This document shows positions 26,725 through 36,090 of a stretch of 64,000 nt of DNA, one piece after another. Both the position numbers and the translations under genes were made by a program. The DNA comes from Rouxiella badensis. Lineage in GTDB: Bacteria > Pseudomonadota > Gammaproteobacteria > Enterobacterales > Enterobacteriaceae. The stretch is taken from positions 1 through 64,000 of the forward strand of contig NZ_MRWE01000005.1 in assembly GCF_002093665.1 (NCBI RefSeq). The letters are read 5' to 3'. Within the stretch, counting starts at the first letter, position 1; each line of letters begins with the position of its first letter. The notes under the pieces are model-generated. The model was not told the origin of the DNA and did not search any database. It saw only the letters and a list, made by a program, of their open reading frames with translations.

Positions 26725-27564
26725 CTACTCTAAGGGTTGGAACTTCAACGCGCTCAACGGCTGCACCTTGTCTTCGCGTACCATCTTGTAAGAGGTGTTA
26801 GGACCCATCCATTTATCCCAAATCTTGTCGATCACCCCCTGGTCGTCCATCGCTTTGAGGCTTTCATTGACCTTGGCCAGCAGCGCTGGCTCGCCCTGCT
26901 TCATCCCCACGCCGATGGGCTCAAGCGCCATCGGGAACGAGGTCATCGCCAAGTCGACGCCGCCCTTTTTCGCCTGATCGATCATCTTCACCGCCGTCAT
27001 GGTGTTAGTCACAAAACCGACCGACTTGTTCTGCTGTAGCGCAAGATAAGCCGACGCAGTATCCTGGAAGGTGATCGCCTTGGCGCCCGCCAGATAAATT
27101 GACTGCTCGGAGGTGGTTCCCTTGGTCGCACTGATGCGTTTATCTTTAAAGAAGCTTTTCGGCTGTCCGGCATTCGGCGCCTTGACCACCAGCATCTCTT
27201 TAGCAACATAGTAAGGGTCGCTGAACTGAATCTGCGAGGCGCGGGTCTTGGTATAGGCCAGGTTAGCAATCAGCACATCAACGCGACCGGTAGTTAACAC
27301 CGGAATACGCGCCTCGACCGAGGTCGGCATCAGATTCAACTTCAGGCCCATCTGTTTGGCGAGTGCGCCACAAAGGTCGACATCCATCCCCACCAACTGA
27401 CGCGTCTGCGGGTCCGGGGATGAAAACGGCGGTACGTCGGAATACACGCCGCAGTTAAGCTGACCGCGCGCCTGAATATCGCTCAGCATATCAGCCTGTG
27501 CCGTCAAGGTGCTTAGCGCCAGCGGGCTTATCAATAGAGCCAAAGAAAGACTTTTGAGTTTCAT
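26725..27564 (-). CDS. Polar amino-acid ABC transporter substrate-binding protein
   Basis: SBP family 3 periplasmic protein of 279 residues from ATG 27564 (GGTAGGTT ahead). The signal peptide ends LTAQAD. Family segments GVYSDVPPFSSPD, LVGMDVDLCGALAKQMG and DPYYVAKEMLVVK bind the alpha-amino/carboxyl groups of amino acids; ligand choice (glutamate, aspartate, cystine or pyroglutamate) is not clear. Last gene of the SDR-permease-permease-ATPase-SBP run, all on the minus strand beside the 5-oxoprolinase genes. Confidence 0.88.
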   Translation of the reverse strand: MKLKSLSLALLISPLALSTLTAQADMLSDIQARGQLNCGVYSDVPPFSSPDPQTRQLVGMDVDLCGALAKQMGLKLNLMPTSVEARIPVLTTGRVDVLIANLAYTKTRASQIQFSDPYYVAKEMLVVKAPNAGQPKSFFKDKRISATKGTTSEQSIYLAGAKAITFQDTASAYLALQQNKSVGFVTNTMTAVKMIDQAKKGGVDLAMTSFPMALEPIGVGMKQGEPALLAKVNESLKAMDDQGVIDKIWDKWMGPNTSYKMVREDKVQPLSALKFQPLE

Positions 27565-27662
27565 AAGTAACCTACCCCGATAATGTTCAATATTAAGTGA
27601 CAGCGTCACGAATTTTAAATAAAAATACCGCCTAAAAATGGATTGAAATGCTCTGATAAGGA

Positions 27663-28400
27663 TCAGTGCTGGCGTAAATCGCTCAAGAATCGCTGTGCAC
27701 GCGCGTGTCCCGGCTGAGTAAAGAATCGCTCCGGCGGCGCTTTTTCAAGGATCTTGCCCTCGTCCATAAACCAAATAGTATCAGCCACTTCACGTGCGAA
27801 ATTCATCTCATGCGTCACACACATCATCGTCATTCCTTCCTGCGCCAGCCCCCGCATCACGCTCAGCACTTCGCCGACCATTTCAGGGTCGAGCGCGCTG
27901 GTCGGTTCGTCAAACAGCATCACCGGGGGTTTCATCGCCAGCGCACGTGCGATAGCAACTCGCTGCTGCTGGCCACCGGAGAGCTGTAAAGGATAGGCAT
28001 CGGCCTTATGCGCCAGCCCGACGCGTTCGAGCAGCGCCATCGCCTCTTTGCGTGCCTGATAGCGACGCACGCCGAGCACCTTGATGGGTGAAATCATCAC
28101 GTTTTCCAGCACCGAAATATGCGGGAACAGGTTGAAATTCTGGAACACGAAACCGATGCGGGTACGCAGATGGTTCAACCGCGTGCTGCTGCCGTTGATA
28201 TCCAGACCTTCAAACAGAATCTGTCCGTCCTGAATCGGCTCCAGCCGGTTAACCGTTCGAATCAGGGTGGATTTCCCTGAACCGGAAGGGCCGCAGACCA
28301 CCACCACTTCGCCACTGCGGATTTCCGCACTCAAATCAGTCAGAGCCTGGTATTCGCCATACCATTTATTGACCTGGTTAAACATAATAAGCGGGGTCAT
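27663..28400 (-). CDS. Polar amino-acid ABC transporter ATP-binding protein (GlnQ/GltL type)
   Basis: ATPase of 245 residues. Walker [11 protein letters not shown]-loop [10 protein letters not shown], signature LSGGQQQR and Walker [15 protein letters not shown] identify a PAAT-family subunit. AAGGAG precedes the start. It begins nine bases past the second permease and is separated from the binding-protein gene by about 100 bp. Confidence 0.92.
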   Translation of the reverse strand: MTPLIMFNQVNKWYGEYQALTDLSAEIRSGEVVVVCGPSGSGKSTLIRTVNRLEPIQDGQILFEGLDINGSSTRLNHLRTRIGFVFQNFNLFPHISVLENVMISPIKVLGVRRYQARKEAMALLERVGLAHKADAYPLQLSGGQQQRVAIARALAMKPPVMLFDEPTSALDPEMVGEVLSVMRGLAQEGMTMMCVTHEMNFAREVADTIWFMDEGKILEKAPPERFFTQPGHARAQRFLSDLRQH

Positions 28401-28409
28401 CTCTGCTCC

Positions 28410-29162
28410 TTATTGCGTAATTTCAGGGGTTAACGCTGCCGAGGGAGCAACCGCCTGCGCCATTTGATGACGAGTACGTTGCCGGGCGATGCGTTTTTCG
28501 AGTCGGTTTGCCAACCAGGTCAGACTAAAACAGACCGCGTAATAGCTAAGCGCCACAATCGCGAACACCTGAAAAGGCTGGGTCAACAGCTGGTTGCTGA
28601 CCTGATTGGCGGCAAAAGTCAGCTCCTGCACGTTAATCACGTAACCCAGTGTGCTGTCTTTAATGATGGAAACTAGCTGACTGATCAGGCTCGGCAGCAT
28701 GTTATAAAGCGCCTGCGGCAAGATTATCAGCCGGAAGGTCTTGAGATAACTCATGCCCAGCGCACGCGAGGCCTCGTACTGCCCCGACGGCAGGGCCTGA
28801 ATCCCCCCGCGCACAATCTCGGCAATATAGGCGCTCTCATAAATCACCAGCGTACAGGCCATGGTCGCAAAACCGTTGATGTCGTGACCCAGCAACATCG
28901 GCACGCAGAAGTAGGTCCAAAACACCACCATCATCAGCGGAACGCCGCGAAACACGTACACCCACACTGCCGCCACGCTGCGCACAGCCTTGAACGGCGA
29001 AATGCGCGCCATCGCCAGCACAATCCCCAGCGGGAAGGCAAACAGCATGGCAACCACCGACAGCAGCAGCGTATTCGCTAACCCGCCAAGGGAGCCGTGC
29101 GGATACTGGCCCACCAGAAACAGCATCCAGTACTGATGAATAATGCTGAAGAAATCAGACAT
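28410..29162 (-). CDS. Polar amino-acid ABC transporter permease (GltK-like)
   Basis: HisM/GlnP-family permease, 250 residues, with about five spans and the coupling motif EASRALGMSYLKTFRLIILPQA. It starts six bases after the other permease, with which it probably forms a heterodimer. The C-terminal tail (MAQAVAPSAALTPEITQ) is longer than usual. Confidence 0.9.
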   Translation of the reverse strand: MSDFFSIIHQYWMLFLVGQYPHGSLGGLANTLLLSVVAMLFAFPLGIVLAMARISPFKAVRSVAAVWVYVFRGVPLMMVVFWTYFCVPMLLGHDINGFATMACTLVIYESAYIAEIVRGGIQALPSGQYEASRALGMSYLKTFRLIILPQALYNMLPSLISQLVSIIKDSTLGYVINVQELTFAANQVSNQLLTQPFQVFAIVALSYYAVCFSLTWLANRLEKRIARQRTRHQMAQAVAPSAALTPEITQ

Positions 29163-29168
29163 CGCCTC

Positions 29169-29879
29169 TTACCTCGCCATAGCGCGCTGAAAACGTTTGG
29201 CAACCCATGCGCCGCCGCCCATTAACAGCAGAGAGAAAAACAGGTACACCACCGAGGCCACCATATAAATTTCAAACGTCCTGAAGGTCATGTTTTCGAT
29301 TTCGCGAGTGACATAGGTCAGTTCAGCGACGCCGATAACCATCGCCAGGCTGGTATTCTTAAACAGCAGCACCGTATGGTTGATGAGCGACGGCAGTGCG
29401 TTGCGCATTCCCTGGGGTAAAATGATCAGCCGCATCGATTTGATGTAGCTCATCCCCAACGCCCGCGAGGCCTCAGTCTGTCCGGCCGGGATAGCGCGCA
29501 GTCCGCTGCGGATATCCTCCGAGAAGTAGGCCGCCTGACACAGTCCCAGCGCCATCATCGAGAAGATAAACTCGGCGTTCTGATTGTTTATCCAGTCCTG
29601 TAGTGCCTCAGGCAGCAGCGTGGGAATGGCGAAATACCACATCATCAGCTGTATCAGCGTAGGGACGTTGCGGTGATAGGAGACATAAACGCTAACCAAC
29701 GCCACCGCGATACGCTTCTCCGACAGGCGGATAATCACCAGCAGCAGCGCCAGTACCATGGCCAGCAGCCAAGATCCCATCGCCAGCTTGAGCGTCAGCT
29801 CGATGCCGGTCACCAACATGTCGCCATACTGGCCCTGCATTACCGCAGCCAGATCAAAACCGTTTTTCACTGCTGCCAT
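29169..29879 (-). CDS. Polar amino-acid ABC transporter permease (GltJ-like)
   Basis: HisQ/GltJ-family permease of 236 residues. The coupling loop EASRALGMSYIKSMRLIILPQG is nearly the same as in its partner. AGGGGGAC lies before the start. It follows the SDR gene by 36 bp, so the oxidoreductase and transporter are probably one operon. Confidence 0.9.
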   Translation of the reverse strand: MAAVKNGFDLAAVMQGQYGDMLVTGIELTLKLAMGSWLLAMVLALLLVIIRLSEKRIAVALVSVYVSYHRNVPTLIQLMMWYFAIPTLLPEALQDWINNQNAEFIFSMMALGLCQAAYFSEDIRSGLRAIPAGQTEASRALGMSYIKSMRLIILPQGMRNALPSLINHTVLLFKNTSLAMVIGVAELTYVTREIENMTFRTFEIYMVASVVYLFFSLLLMGGGAWVAKRFQRAMAR

Positions 29880-29915
29880 TGCGTCCCCCTGTCAGCCAAT
29901 AATCTAACGCCACGC

Positions 29916-30665
29916 TTAACCCGCGTCGCCGGGACGCAGCGTGGATAGCCCACCCGGCACCTGTAGCGTGGGGGTAATTTCGATATTGCCGATATTGACC
30001 GCGATAGGCATTGCCACGGCGAACGCCACGGTATCAGCGATGTCTTTGGCGGTCGGCAGCTCGAAGCCGTCGATAAACTGCTTTTTCGCCCCTTCTTTGT
30101 CGCCGGACACGTTGCCGAAGATGTCGGTGGCCACGCGTCCCGGACAGATTTCGGTTACGCGAACGCGTTTGCCACAGCAGTCCACGCGCAGCTGGCGCGA
30201 GAGTGCGTGCACGCCCGCCTTGGTCGCGTGATAAATCGAGTTGCCGCCGAAGTTATAAATTGCCGCAATCGAGGTGATATTGATGATATGCCCACGGTCA
30301 CGCGCCATCATCCCCGGCACGGTAAGGCGGCAGAGGTGCAGCACGGCGCGCAGGTTGACGTCGACCTGTGCATCGACATACGCCTCTTTAGCGGTGGCAA
30401 TCGAACCTGGGTGAGAGATGCCCGCATTGTTTACCAGCACGTCAACCTCAATCTCGCTGCACAGGCGGGTCAACGCTGCCACGTCGCTGACGTCAATAAC
30501 GTGCGGGATACAACCGGTACGTTCGGCCAGGGCCAGCAGCTCACTTTCACGGCGTGCCACGGCGTGTACGGTCAGCCCTTCTTCGCACAGGCGCTCAACA
30601 ATGGCCTCGCCCATCCCTGCCGATGCGCCGGTCACCAACGCGGTTTTATAATCTGAAAATGGCAT
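29916..30665 (-). CDS. Short-chain dehydrogenase/reductase (SDR)
   Basis: Classical SDR of 249 residues. Cofactor motif TGASAGMGEAI, NNAG motif, catalytic Ser in NITSIAAIYNF and Tyr-x3-Lys in YHATKAG are all present. AGAGGA positions the start at ATG 30665. It resembles NADP-dependent serine/3-hydroxy-acid dehydrogenases (YdfG-like PxpGRVATDIF). First gene before the amino-acid importer, so it may act on the imported amino acid. The reaction is inferred from family only. Confidence 0.85.
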   Translation of the reverse strand: MPFSDYKTALVTGASAGMGEAIVERLCEEGLTVHAVARRESELLALAERTGCIPHVIDVSDVAALTRLCSEIEVDVLVNNAGISHPGSIATAKEAYVDAQVDVNLRAVLHLCRLTVPGMMARDRGHIINITSIAAIYNFGGNSIYHATKAGVHALSRQLRVDCCGKRVRVTEICPGRVATDIFGNVSGDKEGAKKQFIDGFELPTAKDIADTVAFAVAMPIAVNIGNIEITPTLQVPGGLSTLRPGDAG

Positions 30666-30839
30666 TATCATTCCTCTTGAAATTGTGCCGCAGAGGCCCG
30701 TAATACGGGTCGTTGCAGGCTTAAATCGACTGTATCGGGTAATGTCTTTAATGGATAAGACATAAAGGGTGTGTGGTAATAAGGCCATCTTATGAAGCCC
30801 AAAGCTACACTTCATCCTATTGTTATTTATCGGAAAAAA

Positions 30840-31622
30840 TCATTCATCCCGCAGCAACTGGCGCGACATCGCTCGAATTTCACAGCCCGGCGTCTGCTCT
30901 ATCTCGGCCCTTATCCGTTTTGCCAACGCGACTGCGCCCTCGGTATCGCCGTGCAACAGGATGGACGACACGTTGAGAGGGATTTTTTCGCCTTCAATGC
31001 TGGTCAATGTCCCCTCGGTCAGCCACTGCCGAATACGCGCACTTATCTGCTCGGCGCCGTGGATAACCGCCCCCGGTAAGGCGCGATTCACCAACATGCC
31101 GTTAGCGTGATAGGCTCGGTCGGCCAGCAGCGTGCAGGCGACCTTCATCTTCAATTCACGCGCGCAGTGCTCTACGGCATTCCCCGCCGTCGTGCTAATA
31201 ATCAAGTTCGGGTCAAACGACTGGACCGCACGCAGTAGCGGCATCGCCAGCCCCTCGTCCTCGGCCGCCATGTTGCCCAACGCACCGTGAAAGCTCATGT
31301 GGGTCAGCGGATAATCTGCCACCCGTGCGAACCCCGCCAGAGCACCGAGCTGATAAATCACGTACTGCGCCAGCGTTGCGGTGTCAATTTGCATCCGGCG
31401 ACGGCCAAAACCGAGCAGGTCAGGGAAACCGACGTGTGCCCCCAGATCGATGCCATGTTGTTTAGCGCGCGCGACGCTGGCGGCCATGATGCTCGCGTCA
31501 CCGGCGTGAAAGCCGCAGGCGATATTGGCGGAGCTGATAATGGACATCAGCGAGGCATCGTCGGCGATACGGTAGTCGCCAAAGCCTTCGCCGAGGTCGG
31601 CGTTTAAATCAATGTATCGCAT
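30840..31622 (-). CDS. pxpA: 5-oxoprolinase subunit PxpA (LamB/YcsF family)
   Basis: Catalytic partner of the ATP-dependent bacterial 5-oxoprolinase, which opens pyroglutamate to glutamate. The N-terminus YIDLNADLGEGFG is the family hallmark, with ANIACGFHAGD and GAHVGFPDLLGFGRR following. 260 residues, slightly longer than E. coli PxpA (244). It overlaps the carrier-like gene by 19 bp and is the last gene of the pxp block. GAGGTGAAAGC is its ribosome site. Confidence 0.93.
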   Translation of the reverse strand: MRYIDLNADLGEGFGDYRIADDASLMSIISSANIACGFHAGDASIMAASVARAKQHGIDLGAHVGFPDLLGFGRRRMQIDTATLAQYVIYQLGALAGFARVADYPLTHMSFHGALGNMAAEDEGLAMPLLRAVQSFDPNLIISTTAGNAVEHCARELKMKVACTLLADRAYHANGMLVNRALPGAVIHGAEQISARIRQWLTEGTLTSIEGEKIPLNVSSILLHGDTEGAVALAKRIRAEIEQTPGCEIRAMSRQLLRDE

Positions 31623-32044
31623 GCTTTCACCTCTTCAATCGGCCGATTTTCTGGCGCTGGACGCAGCATGAATAGCCCTCTTCCGCGCCCGACCGTCTCT
31701 CCGCTGGCCACCGCGAGGCGGGTTATTTCCCCCGCCAGTGGACTGCGAACCGGCAGATACAGGTCACCAAACTGCAAGAATCCCAGACAGTCGCCGGCTT
31801 CGACCCAGGCCCCCTTGGCGATCGGGGCTTTGTCCTGCATCGGATGCGTCGCCCAAAACTGCCCTTTTTTGGCGGCTTTGATAGCGACCGGTGCGGCCTC
31901 TTTAGGGAGCGGCAGGCAACGATATAACTCCTCGTCGGTGCATCGCAGGCGCAGCGAAAAATCCTTACCGCTGATTTCAATATTCCCAAGGCCAGACGCC
32001 TGCATTTTTTGCGCTATCTGGCGTATCTCGTTAATCGCTATCAT
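31604..32044 (-). CDS. Biotin-carboxyl-carrier-like protein lacking the biotin attachment Lys
   Basis: A 146-residue AccB-like protein inserted between pxpC and pxpA. The N-terminal half resembles BCCP (INEIRQIAQKMQASGLGNIEISG). The C-terminal biotinyl/lipoyl-like fold is recognisable from VEAGDCLGFL, SPLAGEI and SGETVGRGRGLFML. The EAMKM motif expected near residues 91-95 reads QFGDL, so there is no Lys to biotinylate. It cannot act as a normal carboxyl carrier and is more likely structural or regulatory in the oxoprolinase complex. AGGGTG precedes ATG 32044. Confidence 0.75.
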   Translation of the reverse strand: MIAINEIRQIAQKMQASGLGNIEISGKDFSLRLRCTDEELYRCLPLPKEAAPVAIKAAKKGQFWATHPMQDKAPIAKGAWVEAGDCLGFLQFGDLYLPVRSPLAGEITRLAVASGETVGRGRGLFMLRPAPENRPIEEVKACDTLI

Positions 32045-32056
32045 CGTTCACCCTGA

Positions 32057-33019
32057 TTAAGCCCGGTTAAGCTGTTTAATTTGTTTCCGCACCTGCTGGA
32101 TGTAGTCCTGCTGTGTCTGCCACGCATCGCGCGCCTGCGCAAAATTACACTCCACAAAGCGGATACGGCGACCCGGCGGAATTTGCCCCAGCAGCCAAAG
32201 GTCAGCCTCAATCACGGTGGCGAACTTCGGATAGCCACCGCTGGGCTGTGCATCACTCATCTGAATGATTGGCTGGCCGTTGTGCGGCACCTGAATCACG
32301 CCGGGCACAATGCCGTGCGAACGCATTTCCATTGTTTCGAGCGCCACCAAAGGTTCGCCCTCCAGACGGTAACCGTAACGGTTGCTCTGCGGCGTGATGC
32401 GCCAGTCCTGCTGCCAGAAACGTGCGCGAGACTCGGCGGTATAAGCAAAATGCTCACCGGCGGCCAACACGCGTACCGGTTGAACCTCGGCGTTTAGGTC
32501 GGCAAAACGCAGCCACGGCGAGGCAATGCCGAGGTCGGTTTTCACCCTGCGCTGCGGCTCAGCCGCCGCCAGACGATCGCCCTTATGCAGTCCACGACCG
32601 TGAAAGCCGCCAAATTCACCGCGCAACTGTGTGCTGCGCGAACCCAGCACTTCGGGCACGTCAATCCCGCCCGGCAGATGCAGATACGCACGTGCGCAAT
32701 AGCGCGACGCCTTGACGGTCAGAGTTTGTCCGGCCTTGGCCTGCGCCACCCACCAGGGCGGCAGCAGGCGATCGTCGAGCAGAACATCGCCGTCGTTGCC
32801 GCTCACCGCAAAGGCACAATCTTCAAGAAAGCGCACCCGAAAAGGAAACAGCGGGATCTCAATCGCCGCCGCTCCCGGCGCATTGCCTAACAGCAGATTG
32901 CCGAGCTGGAGCGCCAGAGAGTCCATCGCCCCCGCACGCCCTACGCCGTAGTTGAGACAACCTTCGCGCCCCAGATCCTGAACGCTGGTCAGTGCGGTCG
33001 TTTTTTCAATTTCAATCAT
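32057..33019 (-). CDS. pxpC: 5-oxoprolinase subunit PxpC (KipA, biotin-dependent-carboxyltransferase-like)
   Basis: 320-residue subunit of the AHS2/KipA family. The typical opening reads TSVQDLGREGCLNYGVGRAGAMD, split here as TSVQDLGREG and GVGRAGAMD; SDAQPSGGYPKFATVIEADL and GQIPPGRRIRFVEC are further family signatures. It overlaps the pxpB stop by 4 bp (ATGA), as in many pxp operons. With PxpA and PxpB it hydrolyses 5-oxoproline. Confidence 0.92.
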   Translation of the reverse strand: MIEIEKTTALTSVQDLGREGCLNYGVGRAGAMDSLALQLGNLLLGNAPGAAAIEIPLFPFRVRFLEDCAFAVSGNDGDVLLDDRLLPPWWVAQAKAGQTLTVKASRYCARAYLHLPGGIDVPEVLGSRSTQLRGEFGGFHGRGLHKGDRLAAAEPQRRVKTDLGIASPWLRFADLNAEVQPVRVLAAGEHFAYTAESRARFWQQDWRITPQSNRYGYRLEGEPLVALETMEMRSHGIVPGVIQVPHNGQPIIQMSDAQPSGGYPKFATVIEADLWLLGQIPPGRRIRFVECNFAQARDAWQTQQDYIQQVRKQIKQLNRA

Positions 33020-33687
33020 GACAGCACCTTCTGTATGCGAAATTGCACGCTGTCGCCGGGGCGAAGCGTCACCGGCGGAGTGGCGGTCGCATCAAAAAAG
33101 ACAAATTCGGTGTGGCCAATCGTGTTCCAGCCGCTCGGCCCGGCAGAAGCAGAAACACCGGTCTGTACGCCGCCAATCGACACCGCACCGCCCGGAATAC
33201 TCAACACCGGCGTTTGGCGGCGCGGTGTGGCAATCGACGGGTCCATCCCACCCAAATAGCAGTAGCCGGGATGGCTGCCGAGCGCATAAACCGGGTACAG
33301 CGGCTCGGCGTGACGCCGCACTATCTCGGCAATACTCAGCCCGGTGTGCTGGGCAACGTCGCACAGATGCGGGCCGTACTCACCGCCGTAATACACCGGT
33401 AGCTCAACCACGCGCCCCTGCAAAGTCTGGGTCTCACCGCGCTGCCACTCGGCGAGCAGCGCGTCGTAAAACGGCTCAAGCGCCTGCGGCGGCTGGTGAA
33501 AGGTGAGCATCAGGTTGTTCATTCCCGGCACCGCCTCTGCGACCAGCGACCACTGCTGCACCTGATTCGACAGCGCCCAGATACGCTGCTGGTTTTCGAG
33601 CCCCAGCGCACCGGGCGCCTCGAACAGCATCGCGCGAGTGCCCAATGCGCTCACGACCGGTTCTTTTGAGGTTTCTATAGACATCAT
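33016..33687 (-). CDS. pxpB: 5-oxoprolinase subunit PxpB (KipI family)
   Basis: 223-residue AHS1/KipI-family subunit. Family motifs VELPVYYGGEYGPHLCDVA, SHPGYCYLGGMDPSIATPRR and GGVQTGV are clear. It lies 23 bp after the aminotransferase and overlaps pxpC, so the genes are one transcription unit. Confidence 0.92.
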   Translation of the reverse strand: MMSIETSKEPVVSALGTRAMLFEAPGALGLENQQRIWALSNQVQQWSLVAEAVPGMNNLMLTFHQPPQALEPFYDALLAEWQRGETQTLQGRVVELPVYYGGEYGPHLCDVAQHTGLSIAEIVRRHAEPLYPVYALGSHPGYCYLGGMDPSIATPRRQTPVLSIPGGAVSIGGVQTGVSASAGPSGWNTIGHTEFVFFDATATPPVTLRPGDSVQFRIQKVLS

Positions 33688-33710
33688 GGGTTTTCCGCTC
33701 CGTGCCGTTA

Positions 33711-34877
33711 TCAGGACAGTGAAGCCAGTCCTCGCTTCAGTCGTTCGAGGCCTTCGGCGATCAGCTCTTTGCTGGCGGCGTAAGACAGGCGGATATGCGA
33801 CTCACCGGCTGCACCAAACTCGCTGCCCGGACGCACCGCAATACCGAAACCGCGTAGGATACCGACCATCTCCACAGACGAGACAGGCGCTGAATAGGAT
33901 GGGAAACAGTAGAAAGCCCCTTCGGGATTGCTGAGAGTCAGGCCGGGAATGGCATTCAGACCGGCAATCATCAGTTCACGACGTTCGGCGTAGACTTTAT
34001 GCATCTCGCGCACGTCCTGAGCGCACTCTTCGATAGCGGTCAGCGCCGCGTACTGTACGGCGGTATTGACTGAGCTGTTCACCGAGTTGTGTACGCGCGC
34101 AGCGGCGGCGATCATCCTGGCCGGTCCCGCCAGATAGCCGATGCGCCAGCCGGTCATGGCATAGCTTTTGGAGAAGGTTTGGCAATACAGCGTGCGGCCA
34201 CGGAAGCTTTCAACCTCCAGCGCAGAGGTGAATGGCTGGTCGGTAAACACCAAATCGCTGTAGGCTTCATCGGCAACCACCAGCGTATCGCTGGCTTTCA
34301 CAATCTCGCCCAGCGCCTCAATCTCTTCGCGGGTGTGAACGATGCCGGTCGGGTTGCTCGGGTTGCAGAACACGAACAGCCGCGCGCCCTGCATTGCCTG
34401 CTCCAGCGCCGCGAGGTCCCAATGCAGGTTCTCCTTGCAAGGTACAGGCACGCAGACGCCGCCGGCCATGTTGACCAGGTCGGCATAAAGGGAATAGGTA
34501 GGGTCGGGAATGACCACCCGGTCACCGGGATTAACTATCGACAGGATAGCCGCAGACAGGCCACCGGTGCCGCCGTGGGTGACCAGAATTTCACCGGGGC
34601 CGACTTCAGCGCCCGACTGGGCAGAGACTAATTTTGCCAGCGCCAACAGCAGCGGTTTTTCCCCTAGCTGCGGCGAATAGTGGGTCAACCCGTTGGCCAA
34701 TGCGTCGGCGGCAGCCTTGATGATGCGCGGCGGGGTAGCAAAGTCCGGCTCCCCCACGGCCAAAGAAACCATTTCTGGCGTCGTGGCGGGCTGCTGAACG
34801 CGCAACGAGGTTCTTTCGATACGAAGTACCGCTTCTGCGGCCGTAAAATCTACAATTTCATCCTGCTGTGAACGCAT
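33711..34877 (-). CDS. PLP-dependent aminotransferase, class I/II
   Basis: Aspartate-aminotransferase-fold enzyme of 388 residues. The cofactor Lys237 lies in TFSKSYAMTGWRIGY; NPSNPTG and ADEAYSDLVF contact PLP; the carboxylate-binding Arg is in RLSYAAS. ATG 34877 is chosen because GAGGG sits nine bases before it; an upstream TTG is possible. It lies between nac and pxpB on the same strand. It would suit converting the glutamate made from pyroglutamate, or the imported amino acid, to a keto acid, but its substrate is unproven. Confidence 0.87.
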   Translation of the reverse strand: MRSQQDEIVDFTAAEAVLRIERTSLRVQQPATTPEMVSLAVGEPDFATPPRIIKAAADALANGLTHYSPQLGEKPLLLALAKLVSAQSGAEVGPGEILVTHGGTGGLSAAILSIVNPGDRVVIPDPTYSLYADLVNMAGGVCVPVPCKENLHWDLAALEQAMQGARLFVFCNPSNPTGIVHTREEIEALGEIVKASDTLVVADEAYSDLVFTDQPFTSALEVESFRGRTLYCQTFSKSYAMTGWRIGYLAGPARMIAAAARVHNSVNSSVNTAVQYAALTAIEECAQDVREMHKVYAERRELMIAGLNAIPGLTLSNPEGAFYCFPSYSAPVSSVEMVGILRGFGIAVRPGSEFGAAGESHIRLSYAASKELIAEGLERLKRGLASLS

Positions 34878-34996
34878 TGGGTCAACCCTCAAGTCTACTC
34901 ATCTGATAGTAACGGCCACTGTATCCTGTCGTTTTCTCAGCCTGAAAGAGGGTTTCCCTGTGAGGTAATAAGCGTCTCTTATTAATGAATCGGCAC

Positions 34997-35920
34997 TCAG
35001 TGAACCAGCATCAGTGGCCGGTTATCCTGCGTTCGCTTCACCATCAACGACAGCAAAATGTCTTTTACCGCCTGCGCCGGAGGCGACAGGGAAAGGTGGT
35101 CCGACATACAGAACGACAGCGGTGCCTGAATGCCCGGCGACGCGATGCGCGACAGCCAGACTCCCGGCTGGGCGGCCATCGCCCGCGCGGCAGACTCAGG
35201 CAGAATGGTGACACCCAGCCCATTGAGCACCGCAGCGTTGAGAGTCGACGGCGATTCGATTTCGGCGATGATATTCGCCTTCAGCTTCTCGCGTTGCAGC
35301 GTTTCGTCAACCAGTCTGCGCACCACGTTATAAGGACGCGGCATAAAGAGGTCACGTTTAACGACATCGACAAGTTCGATGGTCGGCTCCGGCGTCGGGA
35401 CTCGCGCCGAACCGACCAAAAACAGGTCCTCTTTCATAAGCGGGATGAATGACAGTCCGTGTACCGGCCTATCGCCGTAGATAACCGCCATGTCCATGCG
35501 CCCGTTCATAATTTGCTCGCTCATCGGCGAACCAAAATTCTCGTTGAGATACAGCACGATGCCAGGATGCTGAGCCTTGACGGCCTGAATCAGTGGCATC
35601 GCCAGCAGCGACGCGGCGGTAGAGGGCGCGAGACCGACGGAAACCTGGCCGCCGAGCGAGCAACCGGCGTTGTCTACCGCGCTTTGCGCCTGCTCACACT
35701 GGCGCAGAATGGTTTGCGCATGGCTATAAAGAATTTTACCTGCTTCGGTCGGCGTGACGCCGCGCTTAGTGCGGATGAGCAACTGCTGATCAAGCTCTCC
35801 CTCCAGCGCCGCCAGCTGCTGGCTCAGTGCCGGTTGAGCAATGTGCAGCACCTCGGCGGCCTGCGTCAGGCTGCCGATATCCACGATTTTTACGTAATAC
35901 TTTAAACGTCTGAGATTCAT
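34997..35920 (-). CDS. nac: Nitrogen assimilation LysR regulator Nac
   Basis: LysR protein of 307 residues whose first 90 residues nearly match enteric Nac: RRLKYYVKIVDIGSLTQAAE, then HIAQPALSQQLAALEGEL and LIRTKRGVTPTEAGKIL. The effector domain keeps MDMAVIYGDRPVHGL and LPESAAR. The upstream control region carries a sigma54-type promoter and a distant NtrC-like site, the way nac is controlled in Klebsiella and E. coli. It is the first gene of a long minus-strand block of nitrogen-scavenging genes. The C-terminal half is more diverged, so a nac paralogue is possible. Confidence 0.82.
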   Translation of the reverse strand: MNLRRLKYYVKIVDIGSLTQAAEVLHIAQPALSQQLAALEGELDQQLLIRTKRGVTPTEAGKILYSHAQTILRQCEQAQSAVDNAGCSLGGQVSVGLAPSTAASLLAMPLIQAVKAQHPGIVLYLNENFGSPMSEQIMNGRMDMAVIYGDRPVHGLSFIPLMKEDLFLVGSARVPTPEPTIELVDVVKRDLFMPRPYNVVRRLVDETLQREKLKANIIAEIESPSTLNAAVLNGLGVTILPESAARAMAAQPGVWLSRIASPGIQAPLSFCMSDHLSLSPPAQAVKDILLSLMVKRTQDNRPLMLVH

Positions 35921-35956
35921 GACCGACCTCGATTTTTCTGAGTACTGATTTCAATA

Positions 35957-35973
35957 AAGCAAGATTCAGGCCA
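35957..35973 (-). promoter_or_regulatory. Sigma54 promoter of nac
   Basis: On the minus strand the sequence reads TGGCCT-GAATC-TTGCTT, matching TGGCAC-N5-TTGCW with the GG and GC elements exactly 10 bp apart. The predicted transcript would start near 35947, leaving a leader of about 27 nt before the nac ATG. Confidence 0.75.
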
Positions 35974-36090
35974 TAAGCTTTGTAAACTTGAACATCTACA
36001 GGTCATAAGCAATACCAATGGATTAACCGGGGGTGAATTAACCTTAAGAACCCGCCATAATCGTTTAATCAAAGCGTTATAAAACGATTT

